From NCBI GenBank assembly GCA_003483745.1, contig DMYD01000017.1, positions 1 to 16,823 on the forward strand: a stretch of DNA of 16,823 nucleotides, given 5' to 3'. This document shows, in pieces, positions 6,320 to 13,823 of this stretch (positions within the stretch are counted from its first letter, which is position 1; each line of letters opens with the position of its first letter). The stretch comes from Roseburia sp. GTDB taxonomy: Bacteria > Bacillota > Clostridia > Lachnospirales > Lachnospiraceae. The notes under the pieces are model-generated. The model was not told the origin of the DNA. It searched no databases and was given only the letters and a program-made list of their open reading frames with translations. Position numbers and translations under genes: made by a program.

Positions 6320-7336
6320 ATGAAATCAGGAAAAAAAGTCATTCGGATGGCATTAGCCATCCTCTGCATGGTTTCCATGCTTTTTATTTCAGCGTATCAG
6401 AAAGTAGAAGTATATGCAGCCTCAGGATACGGTTTCATTTTCTTAAGCGCATATGAAAAAACATTAAAAATAGGGGACACTTATTGTCTGTCCATACTTG
6501 CATCCGGTAGTAAAAAGCCGACATTTACATCCAGTGATTCGAAGGTCGCATCGGTTAACACCTACGGAAAAATTACTGCAAAAAAAGCGGGAAGTGCGAC
6601 GATTACGGCAAAAACAAAAAATGCGGAAGCAAACTGTAAGATTACTGTTACAAAGACAAAAGTCACTTTGAATAAGACCAGCCTGACACTGGAAAATGGG
6701 GAAAGTGCCGTGCTTACAGCAGCTTCATCCACCGGTCATAAGGTGACGTGGAAGTCAGCAAAGACGAGCATTGCAGCCGTAAATGAAAATGGGAAAGTGA
6801 CAGCAAAGAAGCCTGGAACAACTACGGTCACTGCAAAGGTTGACGGTACATCTGTGAATTGTAAGGTGACGGTAAAAAGTCCGACTGTCCGTCTGACACC
6901 GTCAAAAATCTCACTATACAGGCGGGAAAAGTATAAGCTTAAGATTTCTTCCACTTCAAAATCCACGCCGGTGTGGAAAACCAATAAAAAAAGTGTGGCG
7001 ACTGTGGATGAAACAGGGAAAGTGACAGCAATCAAACATGGGACGGCAGTTATTACTGTTACAGTGGATGGAATCAGTAAAAATTGTGAGGTAACGGTGA
7101 AATCTCCAAAGATTACATTTGAACAGACGACTGTCACACTTCATCCGGGGGAACGTGCAAGGGTAAATGCGACGGTATCCTCCGGCAATCAGCCAACGTA
7201 TTCCTGCTCTAATTCCAATGTGGCATCGGTGGATGCAAATGGGGTTATCACAGCGAAAGCAGCTGGCAGGTCTTACGTCTATGCCAGTGAGGATGGAACA
7301 AAGGAGCGCATAACAGTGTATGTGAAAGAAAAATAA
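6320..7336 (+). CDS. Secreted protein with four Big_2-type Ig-like repeats
   Basis: Predicted exported protein of 338 residues. Residues 1-34 form a signal peptide: basic MKSGKK, a hydrophobic core, and likely cleavage after VEVYAA. The rest is four units of about 75 residues (roughly 38-110, 114-186, 189-261, 263-335), each with the bacterial Ig-like group 2 pattern: SVASVDxNGKVTAKxxGxxxVTA followed by NCKVTV or a similar ending. No LPXTG, choline-binding or S-layer anchor is seen, so it may be released or bound non-covalently. The ATG at 6320 is chosen because it precedes a normal signal peptide; an in-frame TTG at 6305 is less likely. It is monocistronic, between the importer terminator and the 339-bp gap before rsmI. 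Big_2 domains occur in adhesins and surface scaffolds, but the ligand is unknown. Confidence 0.88.
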   Translation: MKSGKKVIRMALAILCMVSMLFISAYQKVEVYAASGYGFIFLSAYEKTLKIGDTYCLSILASGSKKPTFTSSDSKVASVNTYGKITAKKAGSATITAKTKNAEANCKITVTKTKVTLNKTSLTLENGESAVLTAASSTGHKVTWKSAKTSIAAVNENGKVTAKKPGTTTVTAKVDGTSVNCKVTVKSPTVRLTPSKISLYRREKYKLKISSTSKSTPVWKTNKKSVATVDETGKVTAIKHGTAVITVTVDGISKNCEVTVKSPKITFEQTTVTLHPGERARVNATVSSGNQPTYSCSNSNVASVDANGVITAKAAGRSYVYASEDGTKERITVYVKEK

Positions 7337-7675
7337 ACATTGAACCATGCTTAAAAAATCCTACAAAAAAATGATATCGTTGGTGAATGAAAAAGATGAA
7401 ATATAAGTGGTTTAAGTGATAGGTGATAACGGATGGTGGGAAGTACAAAAGATGAATGGAAGTTGCATGTTTACACCCAAAAAGAGTAATCAGAATCAGA
7501 CTATATTTGGAATGCAAGGTATGGAAAAGTGTTATTTGTAAAAGGTACATCAATAAACTCTGGATAGGGAATACAGGATTTTCTTGTCAATTCTCCAGAG
7601 CAGCTTTATAATGTGCTAATAATAGAAGTTGTATCGAAATAATAAGCAGTTTTAAAAACAGAAACGGAGACTGGC
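7337..7675. other. Intergenic region before rsmI
   Basis: This is AT-rich, with no clear terminator for the upstream Big_2 gene. A GTG-initiated 41-codon reading frame (7416-7541) starts with GDNGWWEVQKMNG, which faintly recalls the NGWWYVKNG repeats of clostridial secreted proteins. It has no ribosome binding site and is probably a remnant or chance. A 7-bp inverted repeat, CTCTGGA (7558-7564) and TCCAGAG (7594-7600), flanks the -35 of the rsmI promoter. Confidence 0.5.
7584..7612 (+). promoter_or_regulatory. Sigma-A promoter of rsmI
   Basis: TTGTCA (7584-7589, 5 of 6), 17-nt spacer, TATAAT (7607-7612, 6 of 6). The start would be near 7619, about 57 nt before the ATG. Confidence 0.7.
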
Positions 7676-8521
7676 ATGTCAGGAAAATTATATTTATGTG
7701 CAACGCCGATCGGCAATCTTGAGGATATTACCTACCGTGTGCTTCGCACATTAAAAGAAGTGGATCTGATCGCAGCGGAAGATACCAGAAATTCAATCAA
7801 GCTGTTAAATCATTTTGAGATCAAAACGCCGATGACGAGTTATCATGAATACAATAAAATAGAAAAAGCGTATCAGCTGGTGGATAAACTTCGGGAAGGT
7901 AAAAATATTGCGCTGATCACAGATGCGGGAACACCGGGAATCTCCGATCCGGGCGAAGATTTAGTGCGAATCTGTTACGAAGAAGGAATTGAAGTGACTT
8001 CCCTGCCGGGTGCTGCCGCATGTATTACGGCGCTTACCATGTCAGGACTTCCGACAAGACGTTTTGCGTTTGAGGCATTTCTGCCACGGGATAAAAAAGA
8101 GCGTGCTGCTATTTTGCAGGAACTGAAAGATGAGACGCGTACGATCATCATTTATGAAGCACCACATCATCTGGTCAAAACATTAGAAGAATTATATGAT
8201 GCGCTCGGAGACCGGCAGATCTCCATCTGCCGGGAACTCACGAAACGTTATGAGGAAAAGATGCGCACGACGTTGTCGGAGAGTCTTGCTTTTTACGGAG
8301 AGAACGAGCCGCGTGGAGAGTACGTGCTCGTGATTCATGGAAAAACCTTCGAAGAACTTGCCGAGGAGGCAAGAAAGTCCTGGGAGGATATGTCGTTAGA
8401 GGAACATATGCAGGTATATGAAAGTCAGGGAACACCACGCAAAGAAGCAATGAAACTGGTAGCAAAAGACCGTGGCATGAGCAAACGGGATGTATATCAG
8501 GCATTACTGAAAGATGAGTAA
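7676..8521 (+). CDS. rsmI: 16S rRNA (cytidine1402-2'-O)-methyltransferase RsmI
   Basis: Cytoplasmic SAM-dependent methyltransferase that 2'-O-methylates C1402 in the decoding centre of 16S rRNA. The 281 residues match the usual family length. Tetrapyrrole-methylase-fold motifs are CATPIGNLEDIT (8-19), AAEDTR (33-38), TDAGTPGISDPG (82-93) and SLPGAAACITAL (109-120). The C-terminal segment from about 230 is the small RsmI-specific helical domain. GGAG (7666-7669) lies 6 nt before the ATG. It has its own promoter and ends 5 nt from the convergent DUF885 gene, with no room for a terminator. Confidence 0.95.
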   Translation: MSGKLYLCATPIGNLEDITYRVLRTLKEVDLIAAEDTRNSIKLLNHFEIKTPMTSYHEYNKIEKAYQLVDKLREGKNIALITDAGTPGISDPGEDLVRICYEEGIEVTSLPGAAACITALTMSGLPTRRFAFEAFLPRDKKERAAILQELKDETRTIIIYEAPHHLVKTLEELYDALGDRQISICRELTKRYEEKMRTTLSESLAFYGENEPRGEYVLVIHGKTFEELAEEARKSWEDMSLEEHMQVYESQGTPRKEAMKLVAKDRGMSKRDVYQALLKDE

Positions 8522-8526
8522 ATCCG

Positions 8527-10404
8527 TTACTTATGGTAAAACTCTTTCAGATAATCTTTTACAATTTGGAACGGTGCCGGTCCGATCGTGAGTACTGCCT
8601 GATGAAATGCAATGTCATTATAATCGTTTCCGAAAGTTTCTTTTGCATATGCTTTTAATTCCAGAAATTGTAGATATCCAACATAATAACGGAGGTAATT
8701 TGCCGGTTCTGACAGGATATAGCGGTAAATCTCTGCAATAGTGTCCGGATCGTTGATCCCGTAATCGTTCCAGAATTTTATTGTATCGGCAAGAGACCAG
8801 CCGTCATAATGGATTCCGATATCTGTTGAAGCATAAAGGCTTAAAAGGGCAGACTGATTTAGGGCGAGAAGAGTTGCAGTATCTTCTTTCAATCCGGCAT
8901 AATGATAAGACATCATTTCCACATAAGTCGCCCAGCCTTCTACATATCCGGGATAATTTAAAATGCTGCGCATTGCTGGCAGTCCTGCCTGATAGGACAT
9001 AATTGTCTGATACAGGTGACCGGGGAAGCCTTCATGGGCGAGTGTTGTAAAATAACGCATGGTTGAGGCATCTGTTTTGGCATTGATATAAATTGAATTG
9101 GCATTGTAGTCATCGATTGGGGCGGTAATATAGTAAGCCGGTGCAAGATAATCTTCCATACATTCCTCAATATAACTGACGGAGTAAGAAACGTCCGGAG
9201 CTTTTGGAAAGTCTGACTGCATCTGTTTTTTCAGCTGTTCTAAAACGGCGGAGGGATCTGTATTGGAAAGAGAAATTTTTTGTGCGTCATTCCAAAGAGA
9301 TGGATCCGGACTGGTCAGAGCAGCAGCCTCGCTTAGATCAGAAAGTCGTTTCTGACCGATCATAGTCTGGATATCTGCAATAGAATCCGCACAACCGGTA
9401 TTTTCATAGACAAGATATTCGTAATAATCTCTGCCGCGTTTCAGATAGCAGAGCCCTTTTTCATTTTTTCCACTGCCAAGCAGGCTGGTTAAGGAAGATG
9501 CCAGTGAGGTGTAGGCAGGAAAAATCACTTCTTTTATAATTTTTTCGTTTTGTTTTTTATAGGCATTTTTTTGTTCGTCCGACAAATCCTGGAGGGCATC
9601 CACCTTTTTATTAAAAGTTAAAATCAGATAATGATTGTCTCCGTCATCCGCAAAGCGGGAACATTGTTCGATCACGTTTTTGCAGACCGCATCGGACATA
9701 AAAAGTCCGGCGGTAGCTTTTTCTTTTTCAAAAGAAATGATCTGGTCAAAATAAGGTCCTGTAAGAGGCAGTAGTTTCAGATAGGTTTTGATATCGTCTT
9801 CGGTGGAAAAGCGGTATTCTTCATAGAGTACCGGGAGTTGTGCCTGTATACCGGAGGAGGGATTTAAGTATTCCTCATAAAGTGAAAAATCTGCACCTCT
9901 TTGTTCCATGGAAAGGTAATCAGATAAAATATCATACGTCAACTGCTGGGATTTGGAAAGTTTTGCACGGTCAAAGCGCTTTAGGGCTGCAATCGTGTTT
10001 TCAAGATCGGCACGGTTTTCTTTTGAGGTCTGACTTGAAATACTGCCAAGTGAAATTGGAATATCTGTGATACCGTAAGACGCCGGTGATGAGAGTGAAA
10101 AATGAAGATTAATAGTATTTTGGGCAACTTCGGAACGGAAAAGCTGTAACAAAAACTCGTCGAAGGCAGTGGAGGATGAATTGGCTGCGTGCTGATTGTG
10201 ATCATAAATGGATTCGGAAGAAACCGGGTCTGTCGAATTTGGTTCATGTCTGGAAGAGATAGGAGCTGTCTGATCCGGAGCGTGATTGGAAAAAGTGCAT
10301 CCGTCTAAGAAGACTGCAGGAAAAACAACCAGCAGGACGAGAAAAAGTGTGGATATCCGGTATAAGCGTGGAAATTTGTGAAAAATATCAGAAAAACATG
10401 TCAA
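8527..10404 (-). CDS. DUF885-family predicted zinc metallopeptidase lipoprotein
   Basis: Predicted surface-anchored protein of 625 residues. It probably starts at a TTG (10404-10402), because GAGG (plus 10414-10417) lies 9 nt upstream and no in-frame ATG precedes the signal sequence. Residues 1-36 are a signal with a hydrophobic run and a lipobox-like LDGC (Cys36); Asp at -2 is atypical. A Ser/Asn/His-rich linker of about 50 residues follows. The DUF885 hallmark is H457-EGFPG-H463-LYQ, with a further acidic motif YVEGWATYVE (Glu489), consistent with a gluzincin-like zinc site. DUF885 proteins are widespread, but the substrate is not settled; peptide hydrolysis at the cell surface is an inference. 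It is monocistronic, convergent to rsmI and divergent from spmA. Confidence 0.88.
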   Translation of the reverse strand: MTCFSDIFHKFPRLYRISTLFLVLLVVFPAVFLDGCTFSNHAPDQTAPISSRHEPNSTDPVSSESIYDHNQHAANSSSTAFDEFLLQLFRSEVAQNTINLHFSLSSPASYGITDIPISLGSISSQTSKENRADLENTIAALKRFDRAKLSKSQQLTYDILSDYLSMEQRGADFSLYEEYLNPSSGIQAQLPVLYEEYRFSTEDDIKTYLKLLPLTGPYFDQIISFEKEKATAGLFMSDAVCKNVIEQCSRFADDGDNHYLILTFNKKVDALQDLSDEQKNAYKKQNEKIIKEVIFPAYTSLASSLTSLLGSGKNEKGLCYLKRGRDYYEYLVYENTGCADSIADIQTMIGQKRLSDLSEAAALTSPDPSLWNDAQKISLSNTDPSAVLEQLKKQMQSDFPKAPDVSYSVSYIEECMEDYLAPAYYITAPIDDYNANSIYINAKTDASTMRYFTTLAHEGFPGHLYQTIMSYQAGLPAMRSILNYPGYVEGWATYVEMMSYHYAGLKEDTATLLALNQSALLSLYASTDIGIHYDGWSLADTIKFWNDYGINDPDTIAEIYRYILSEPANYLRYYVGYLQFLELKAYAKETFGNDYNDIAFHQAVLTIGPAPFQIVKDYLKEFYHK

Positions 10405-10551
10405 GATAAAATACCTCGGTTTAAAATCCAGAGTGTTAGTGATATATATGTTAAATTATAAAAAAAATAACTGTAAAAGCTTTCGGAAAAACAGGGATAC
10501 ATATATGGCGGAGTATAAAAATAAAATATAAGAAAAACCGGAGAAGTGTAT

Positions 10552-11166
10552 ATGAATTATCTCTGGGCATTTATGATTTTAACAGGTGTTGTATTTGCTG
10601 CGTTTCACGGCACACTTCCGGCAGTTACGCAGGCTGCGCTTGACTCGGCAAAAGAGGCGGTAACATTATGTATTACTATGATGGGAGTCATGTCTTTTTG
10701 GGTAGGACTGATGAGAATCGCAGAAAAAACCGGTATTATAGCCGGATTGTCAAGGCGTCTTGCGCCGGTGCTGCATTTTTTGTTCCCGGATATTCCGAAA
10801 AATCATCCGGCAAATAAATATATTGCCACCAATATGATCGCAAATGTATTTGGACTGGGATGGGCGGCAACACCTGCCGGGTTAAAGGCGATGGAGGCAC
10901 TGGCAGAGTTAGAAAAAGAGCGTGGAAATGAGGCATATCAGGAGTGCGGGAAAAGAGAGAGAATAGCGAGCAGGGAAATGTGTGATTTCCTGATCATTAA
11001 TATCTCGTCTCTTCAAATCATTCCAGTTAATATCATCGCCTACCGCAGCCAGTATGGCAGTGTGAATCCAGCCCAGATTGTGGGTCCTGCACTGATCGCA
11101 ACAACCTGCAGTACATTGACAGCAATTGTTTTTTGTAAAATCAAACGAAATATTGACAAAATCTGA
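10552..11166 (+). CDS. spmA: Spore maturation protein A
   Basis: Multi-spanning membrane protein of 204 residues of the SpmA family (nucleoside-recognition/Gate-type domain); B. subtilis SpmA has 196. SpmA and SpmB are needed for full dehydration of the B. subtilis spore core. Visible features are the N-terminal hydrophobic helix NYLWAFMILTGVVFAAFHG, MMGVMSFWVGLMRIAEKTG, and ATNMIANVFGLGWAATPAGLKAME, with a hydrophobic segment before the basic end KIKRNIDKI. GGAG (10540-10543) lies 8 nt before the ATG; a GTG at 10546 would be too close. No strong sigma-A promoter was found upstream. Its usual neighbour spmB is 1.8 kb away, with a signalling gene in between. Confidence 0.92.
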   Translation: MNYLWAFMILTGVVFAAFHGTLPAVTQAALDSAKEAVTLCITMMGVMSFWVGLMRIAEKTGIIAGLSRRLAPVLHFLFPDIPKNHPANKYIATNMIANVFGLGWAATPAGLKAMEALAELEKERGNEAYQECGKRERIASREMCDFLIINISSLQIIPVNIIAYRSQYGSVNPAQIVGPALIATTCSTLTAIVFCKIKRNIDKI

Positions 11167-11177
11167 CAAATAAGTCG

Positions 11178-11206
11178 TTGCCCTATTTGAAAAAAGACAT
11201 TATAAT
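11178..11206 (+). promoter_or_regulatory. Sigma-A promoter of the REC-GGDEF-EAL gene
   Basis: TTGCCC (11178-11183), 17-nt spacer, TATAAT (11201-11206). The start would be near 11213, about 44 nt before the ATG. This lets the phosphodiesterase gene be expressed independently of spmA. Confidence 0.6.
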
Positions 11207-11256
11207 AAGAATAGATTTATGTGTAAGACAAAACCTCAGAAAAGGTGGGGATACCA

Positions 11257-12918
11257 ATGAAGAAAAATAAGATCTTGATTGTGGATGATAACAAGCTGAA
11301 CAGACAGTCCTTAGCCGATATTTTCCGGGAAGATTATCAGATCGTAGAGGCAGATGATGGAAAAAAGGCATTGGAGTATCTGAAAAAAGACAAAGGTTTT
11401 TCGATAGCAGCAATTATACTGGATCTTATTATGCCTGTAATGGACGGATTTGCTTTCCTGGAGGAATTTAAAAAGCATAGTGAGTATAAGTACATACCGG
11501 TTGTCATTGCAACAACAGAAGATAATGTCGAAAATGAAAAACGCTGTCTTGAGTACGGAGTCTGGGATTTTATACCAAAGTCATTTCATAGGGAAATCAT
11601 CTGGTTTCGTGTCATGAATGCGATCAAAAGGAGCAAACAGCACTTTTTAGAATATGATTCGCTGACAGGAATTTATAATCGTCAGATGTTTTACCAGAAG
11701 ACGCGGGAGATGTTAGATGACAGTAAGGATGAGACATTTGCATTCATCCGGCTGGATATTGACCGGTTTAAGATGATCAATTCTTTCTATGGTGCGCAGG
11801 AGGGAGACCGTCTGTTAAAATGTATGGCATACAATATCTGCAGCGTACTCAGTGCGTATAAAACTTATACTTATGGCAGACTGAATTCGGATGTTTTTGG
11901 TATATGCGTTGCAATAGAAAAAGAGCAGGATGTGTTGCTGATTGCCCAGCAGATCAGGGAGCAGGTAAAGAAGAACGGGGAATTGCGCTATTATCTTGAA
12001 ACGTCAGCGGGATGCTATATCATCCGGGACAAGGAGATGGAAGTATCCGCAATTTATGAACATGCTGTAATTGCGGCGCAGGAGTGCAAGGGGCAGTATA
12101 TGCATCATGAAGCACTCTACACAGAACAGATGGGAAAGGAGATGCAAAGAGAACAGCAGATCATCAATGAGATGGACACGGCACTTGAGGAGAAGCAGTT
12201 TGTTGTCTACTTTCAGCCTAAATATGAGCTTGATGGTTATACACCGCGTGGCGCAGAAGCACTTGTTCGCTGGAGAAAGCCGGATGGAACGATGGTTTCT
12301 CCGGGAGAGTTTATTCCCGTCTTTGAAAAAAACGGTTTCATTATAAAACTTGATTATTATGTGTGGGATCAGGTCTGCCAGCTTATTGCTATGGCACTAA
12401 AGGCAGGACGTAAGCCGGATCCGATTTCCGTAAATGTTTCCCGCGTCAACCTTTACAATCCGAATTTTTTAGAGTCACTGGTCAATCTTGTGGAAAAATA
12501 CCGGATACCACCGGAGTATCTGCATTTAGAACTGACGGAAAGTGTTTTCTCCGATACGGAAAATGTTATCTTAAATGCCGTGGATTATCTGCATAAGGCA
12601 GGGTTTACAATTCTGATGGATGATTTTGGAAGCGGGTATTCTTCACTTAATGTGTTAAAGGATATTGAACTGGATGTGCTGAAAATTGATATGAAATTTC
12701 TTTCCAAAGGAAAGGATAACGGACGTGGAGAAAAGATTTTAGCGGCGGTTATCCAGATGGCAAAAGCACTGGATATGCCGGTCATTGCAGAAGGTGTCGA
12801 GGAAAAGAAACAGGTACAGATGTTAAAGAGACTTGGCTGCAACTATATCCAGGGATATTATTTTGCGAAGCCGATGCCACAGGAGGATTACGAGCGTCTG
12901 GCACGAGAAAAATCATGA
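11257..12918 (+). CDS. Response regulator with degenerate GGDEF and intact EAL (c-di-GMP phosphodiesterase)
   Basis: Cytoplasmic signalling protein of 553 residues. Residues 1-125 are a CheY-like receiver: acidic pair Asp10-Asp11, phosphoacceptor Asp56 in ILDLIMP, Thr86-Thr87, Lys108. Residues 134-285 are a GGDEF domain (opening DSLTGIYNR) whose signature has decayed to RLNSDVFG, so it should not make c-di-GMP. Residues about 300-550 are an EAL domain with the catalytic set present: Glu334 (EALVRW), Asn393, Glu425, Asp455-Asp456 (DDFGSGYSS), Lys476, Glu512 (AEGVEE) and Gln532 (QGYYF). It should hydrolyse c-di-GMP under phosphorylation control; no cognate kinase is in the window. The ATG at 11257 has AGGTGG at 11243-11248; an in-frame GTG at 11245 overlaps that site and is unlikely. 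It lies between spmA and spmB. Confidence 0.93.
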   Translation: MKKNKILIVDDNKLNRQSLADIFREDYQIVEADDGKKALEYLKKDKGFSIAAIILDLIMPVMDGFAFLEEFKKHSEYKYIPVVIATTEDNVENEKRCLEYGVWDFIPKSFHREIIWFRVMNAIKRSKQHFLEYDSLTGIYNRQMFYQKTREMLDDSKDETFAFIRLDIDRFKMINSFYGAQEGDRLLKCMAYNICSVLSAYKTYTYGRLNSDVFGICVAIEKEQDVLLIAQQIREQVKKNGELRYYLETSAGCYIIRDKEMEVSAIYEHAVIAAQECKGQYMHHEALYTEQMGKEMQREQQIINEMDTALEEKQFVVYFQPKYELDGYTPRGAEALVRWRKPDGTMVSPGEFIPVFEKNGFIIKLDYYVWDQVCQLIAMALKAGRKPDPISVNVSRVNLYNPNFLESLVNLVEKYRIPPEYLHLELTESVFSDTENVILNAVDYLHKAGFTILMDDFGSGYSSLNVLKDIELDVLKIDMKFLSKGKDNGRGEKILAAVIQMAKALDMPVIAEGVEEKKQVQMLKRLGCNYIQGYYFAKPMPQEDYERLAREKS

Positions 12919-12973
12919 ATATTATAAATATTTCATGCATAGAATAAACTAACAGCAGCGTTGGGAAGTGCCT

Positions 12974-13504
12974 ATGCAGATAATGATGTTTTTATCCGAT
13001 ATCATGATACCGCTTTTGATTTTTCTGATCATCGGATATGGACTGTTATGCAGGCACAATATTTACGAAGAGTTTGTCGAGGGAGCCAAAGACGGTTTTG
13101 AAACGGTGATAGGAATTATGCCGACGCTGATCGGACTCATGGTTGCTGTAGGGATTCTGCGCGCATCCGGATTTCTGGAATGTTTTTCGAAGGTATGTGC
13201 TGTATTCACAGAAAAAATTGGATTTCCATCCGAGCTGCTTCCGCTTGCGGTCGTAAAAATGTTTTCCTCTTCTGCGGCAACGGGGCTGCTTTTAGATATT
13301 TATAAGGAGTATGGGACGGATTCCCTTCTGGGACGGATGGCGTCGATCATGCTTGGAAGTACGGAGACAATTTTTTACACCATGTCTGTCTACTTTATGA
13401 GTGTAAAAATCAAAAAGAGTCGGTATACGCTTGCAGGAGCACTGGCTGCTACAGCAGCCGGAATGGCGGCAAGCGTGGTGCTGGCAGGGATGATGGCAAA
13501 TTAA
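12974..13504 (+). CDS. spmB: Spore maturation protein B
   Basis: Membrane protein of 176 residues of the SpmB family (B. subtilis 178), functional partner of SpmA. Visible features are SDIMIPLLIFLIIGYGLL at the N-terminus, VEGAKDGFETVIGIMPTLIGLMVAVGILRASG, the KMFSSSAATGLLLD segment, GSTETIFYTMSVYF, and a hydrophobic C-terminus. The ATG at 12974 is preceded by a weak GGGAAG (12963-12968); the in-frame GTG at 12968 overlaps that site. No terminator or clear promoter is seen in the 55 nt after the phosphodiesterase gene, so spmB is probably expressed from the upstream promoters. The tRNA-fMet promoter starts 11 nt after its stop. Confidence 0.92.
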   Translation: MQIMMFLSDIMIPLLIFLIIGYGLLCRHNIYEEFVEGAKDGFETVIGIMPTLIGLMVAVGILRASGFLECFSKVCAVFTEKIGFPSELLPLAVVKMFSSSAATGLLLDIYKEYGTDSLLGRMASIMLGSTETIFYTMSVYFMSVKIKKSRYTLAGALAATAAGMAASVVLAGMMAN

Positions 13505-13515
13505 TTTGGAATGAT

Positions 13516-13544
13516 TTGACAACAGGAAAAGGAAGGTCTATAAT
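13516..13544 (+). promoter_or_regulatory. Perfect-consensus sigma-A promoter of tRNA-fMet
   Basis: TTGACA (13516-13521), 17-nt spacer, TATAAT (13539-13544): all 12 hexamer bases match. The start near 13551 leaves a 5' leader of about 36 nt. Confidence 0.85.
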
Positions 13545-13586
13545 AATATTATGTAAACAAACAGAGCATGTATTCTGTTGTAATAG

Positions 13587-13660
13587 CGCGGGATGGAGCA
13601 GTCTGGAAGCTCGTCGGGCTCATAACCCGAAGGTCACAGGTTCAAATCCTGTTCCCGCAA
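13587..13660 (+). tRNA. Initiator tRNA-fMet (anticodon CAU)
   Basis: 74-nt cloverleaf with anticodon CAT at 13621-13623. Initiator hallmarks are all present: C1-A72 mismatch at the acceptor end, A11-U24 in the D stem, and three consecutive G-C pairs at the base of the anticodon stem (GGG at 29-31 with CCC at 39-41). The T arm reads ACAGG-TTCAAAT-CCTGT. The discriminator is A73. The gene continues with CTA rather than CCA, so CCA must be added after transcription. It is a single-gene transcription unit. Confidence 0.97.
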
Positions 13661-13662
13661 CT

Positions 13663-13715
13663 AAAAAACAGTAGTTTAGAGCTGCAGAAAGCAGATTGCT
13701 AGACTACTGTTTTTT
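13663..13715 (+). terminator. Strong intrinsic terminator after tRNA-fMet
   Basis: 17-bp stem (13663-13679 with 13699-13715, one G-U) closing a 19-nt loop that contains a further CTGC/GCAG pairing (13682-13685 with 13691-13694). It ends in six T; the left arm begins with six A, so it could also stop transcription from the other strand. Confidence 0.9.
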
Positions 13716-13751
13716 GATGATAAAATTTAGCAGTATCGTGGGTGGCAAACC

Positions 13752-13780
13752 TTGAAAATGCATCGAAAATATACTAAAAT
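13752..13780 (+). promoter_or_regulatory. Sigma-A promoter of the chemoreceptor-sirtuin operon
   Basis: TTGAAA (13752-13757, 5 of 6), 17-nt spacer, TAAAAT (13775-13780, 5 of 6), start near 13787, about 37 nt before the ATG. The palindrome ATGCAT occurs at 13758-13763 and 13782-13787, on either side of the -10. No flagellar sigma-D-type promoter was seen. Confidence 0.6.
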
Positions 13781-13823
13781 TATGCATGTTAAAGGTATAT
13801 TACAAAAGGGAAGGTGAACGGTT

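Noticed and set aside
6736..7348. Two long antisense frames across the Big_2 gene
   Set aside because: They arise from the repeated structure and biased codons of the Big_2 repeats on the other strand; no initiation signal or family match.
10405..10551. Promoters between the DUF885 gene and spmA
   Set aside because: A minus-strand TATAAT (10460-10455) and several AT-rich hexamers exist, but none has an acceptable -35, and no clear sigma-E-type site was found.
12940..12954. 15-nt similarity (13 of 15) between the region before spmB and 2137-2151 at the importer dyad
   Set aside because: The spmB copy lacks the opposing TGTTAG arm, is short and AT-rich, and is likely chance.
11167..12973. Mobile element carrying the phosphodiesterase gene between spmA and spmB
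   Set aside because: No terminal inverted repeats, target duplication, transposase or change in codon use was seen at its edges.
2109..13787. ATGCAT hexamer near several promoters (2109, 12935, 13758, 13782) as a shared operator
   Set aside because: The same hexamer also occurs inside coding regions (near 1341, 4749, 12100, 14358), so it is at background frequency.
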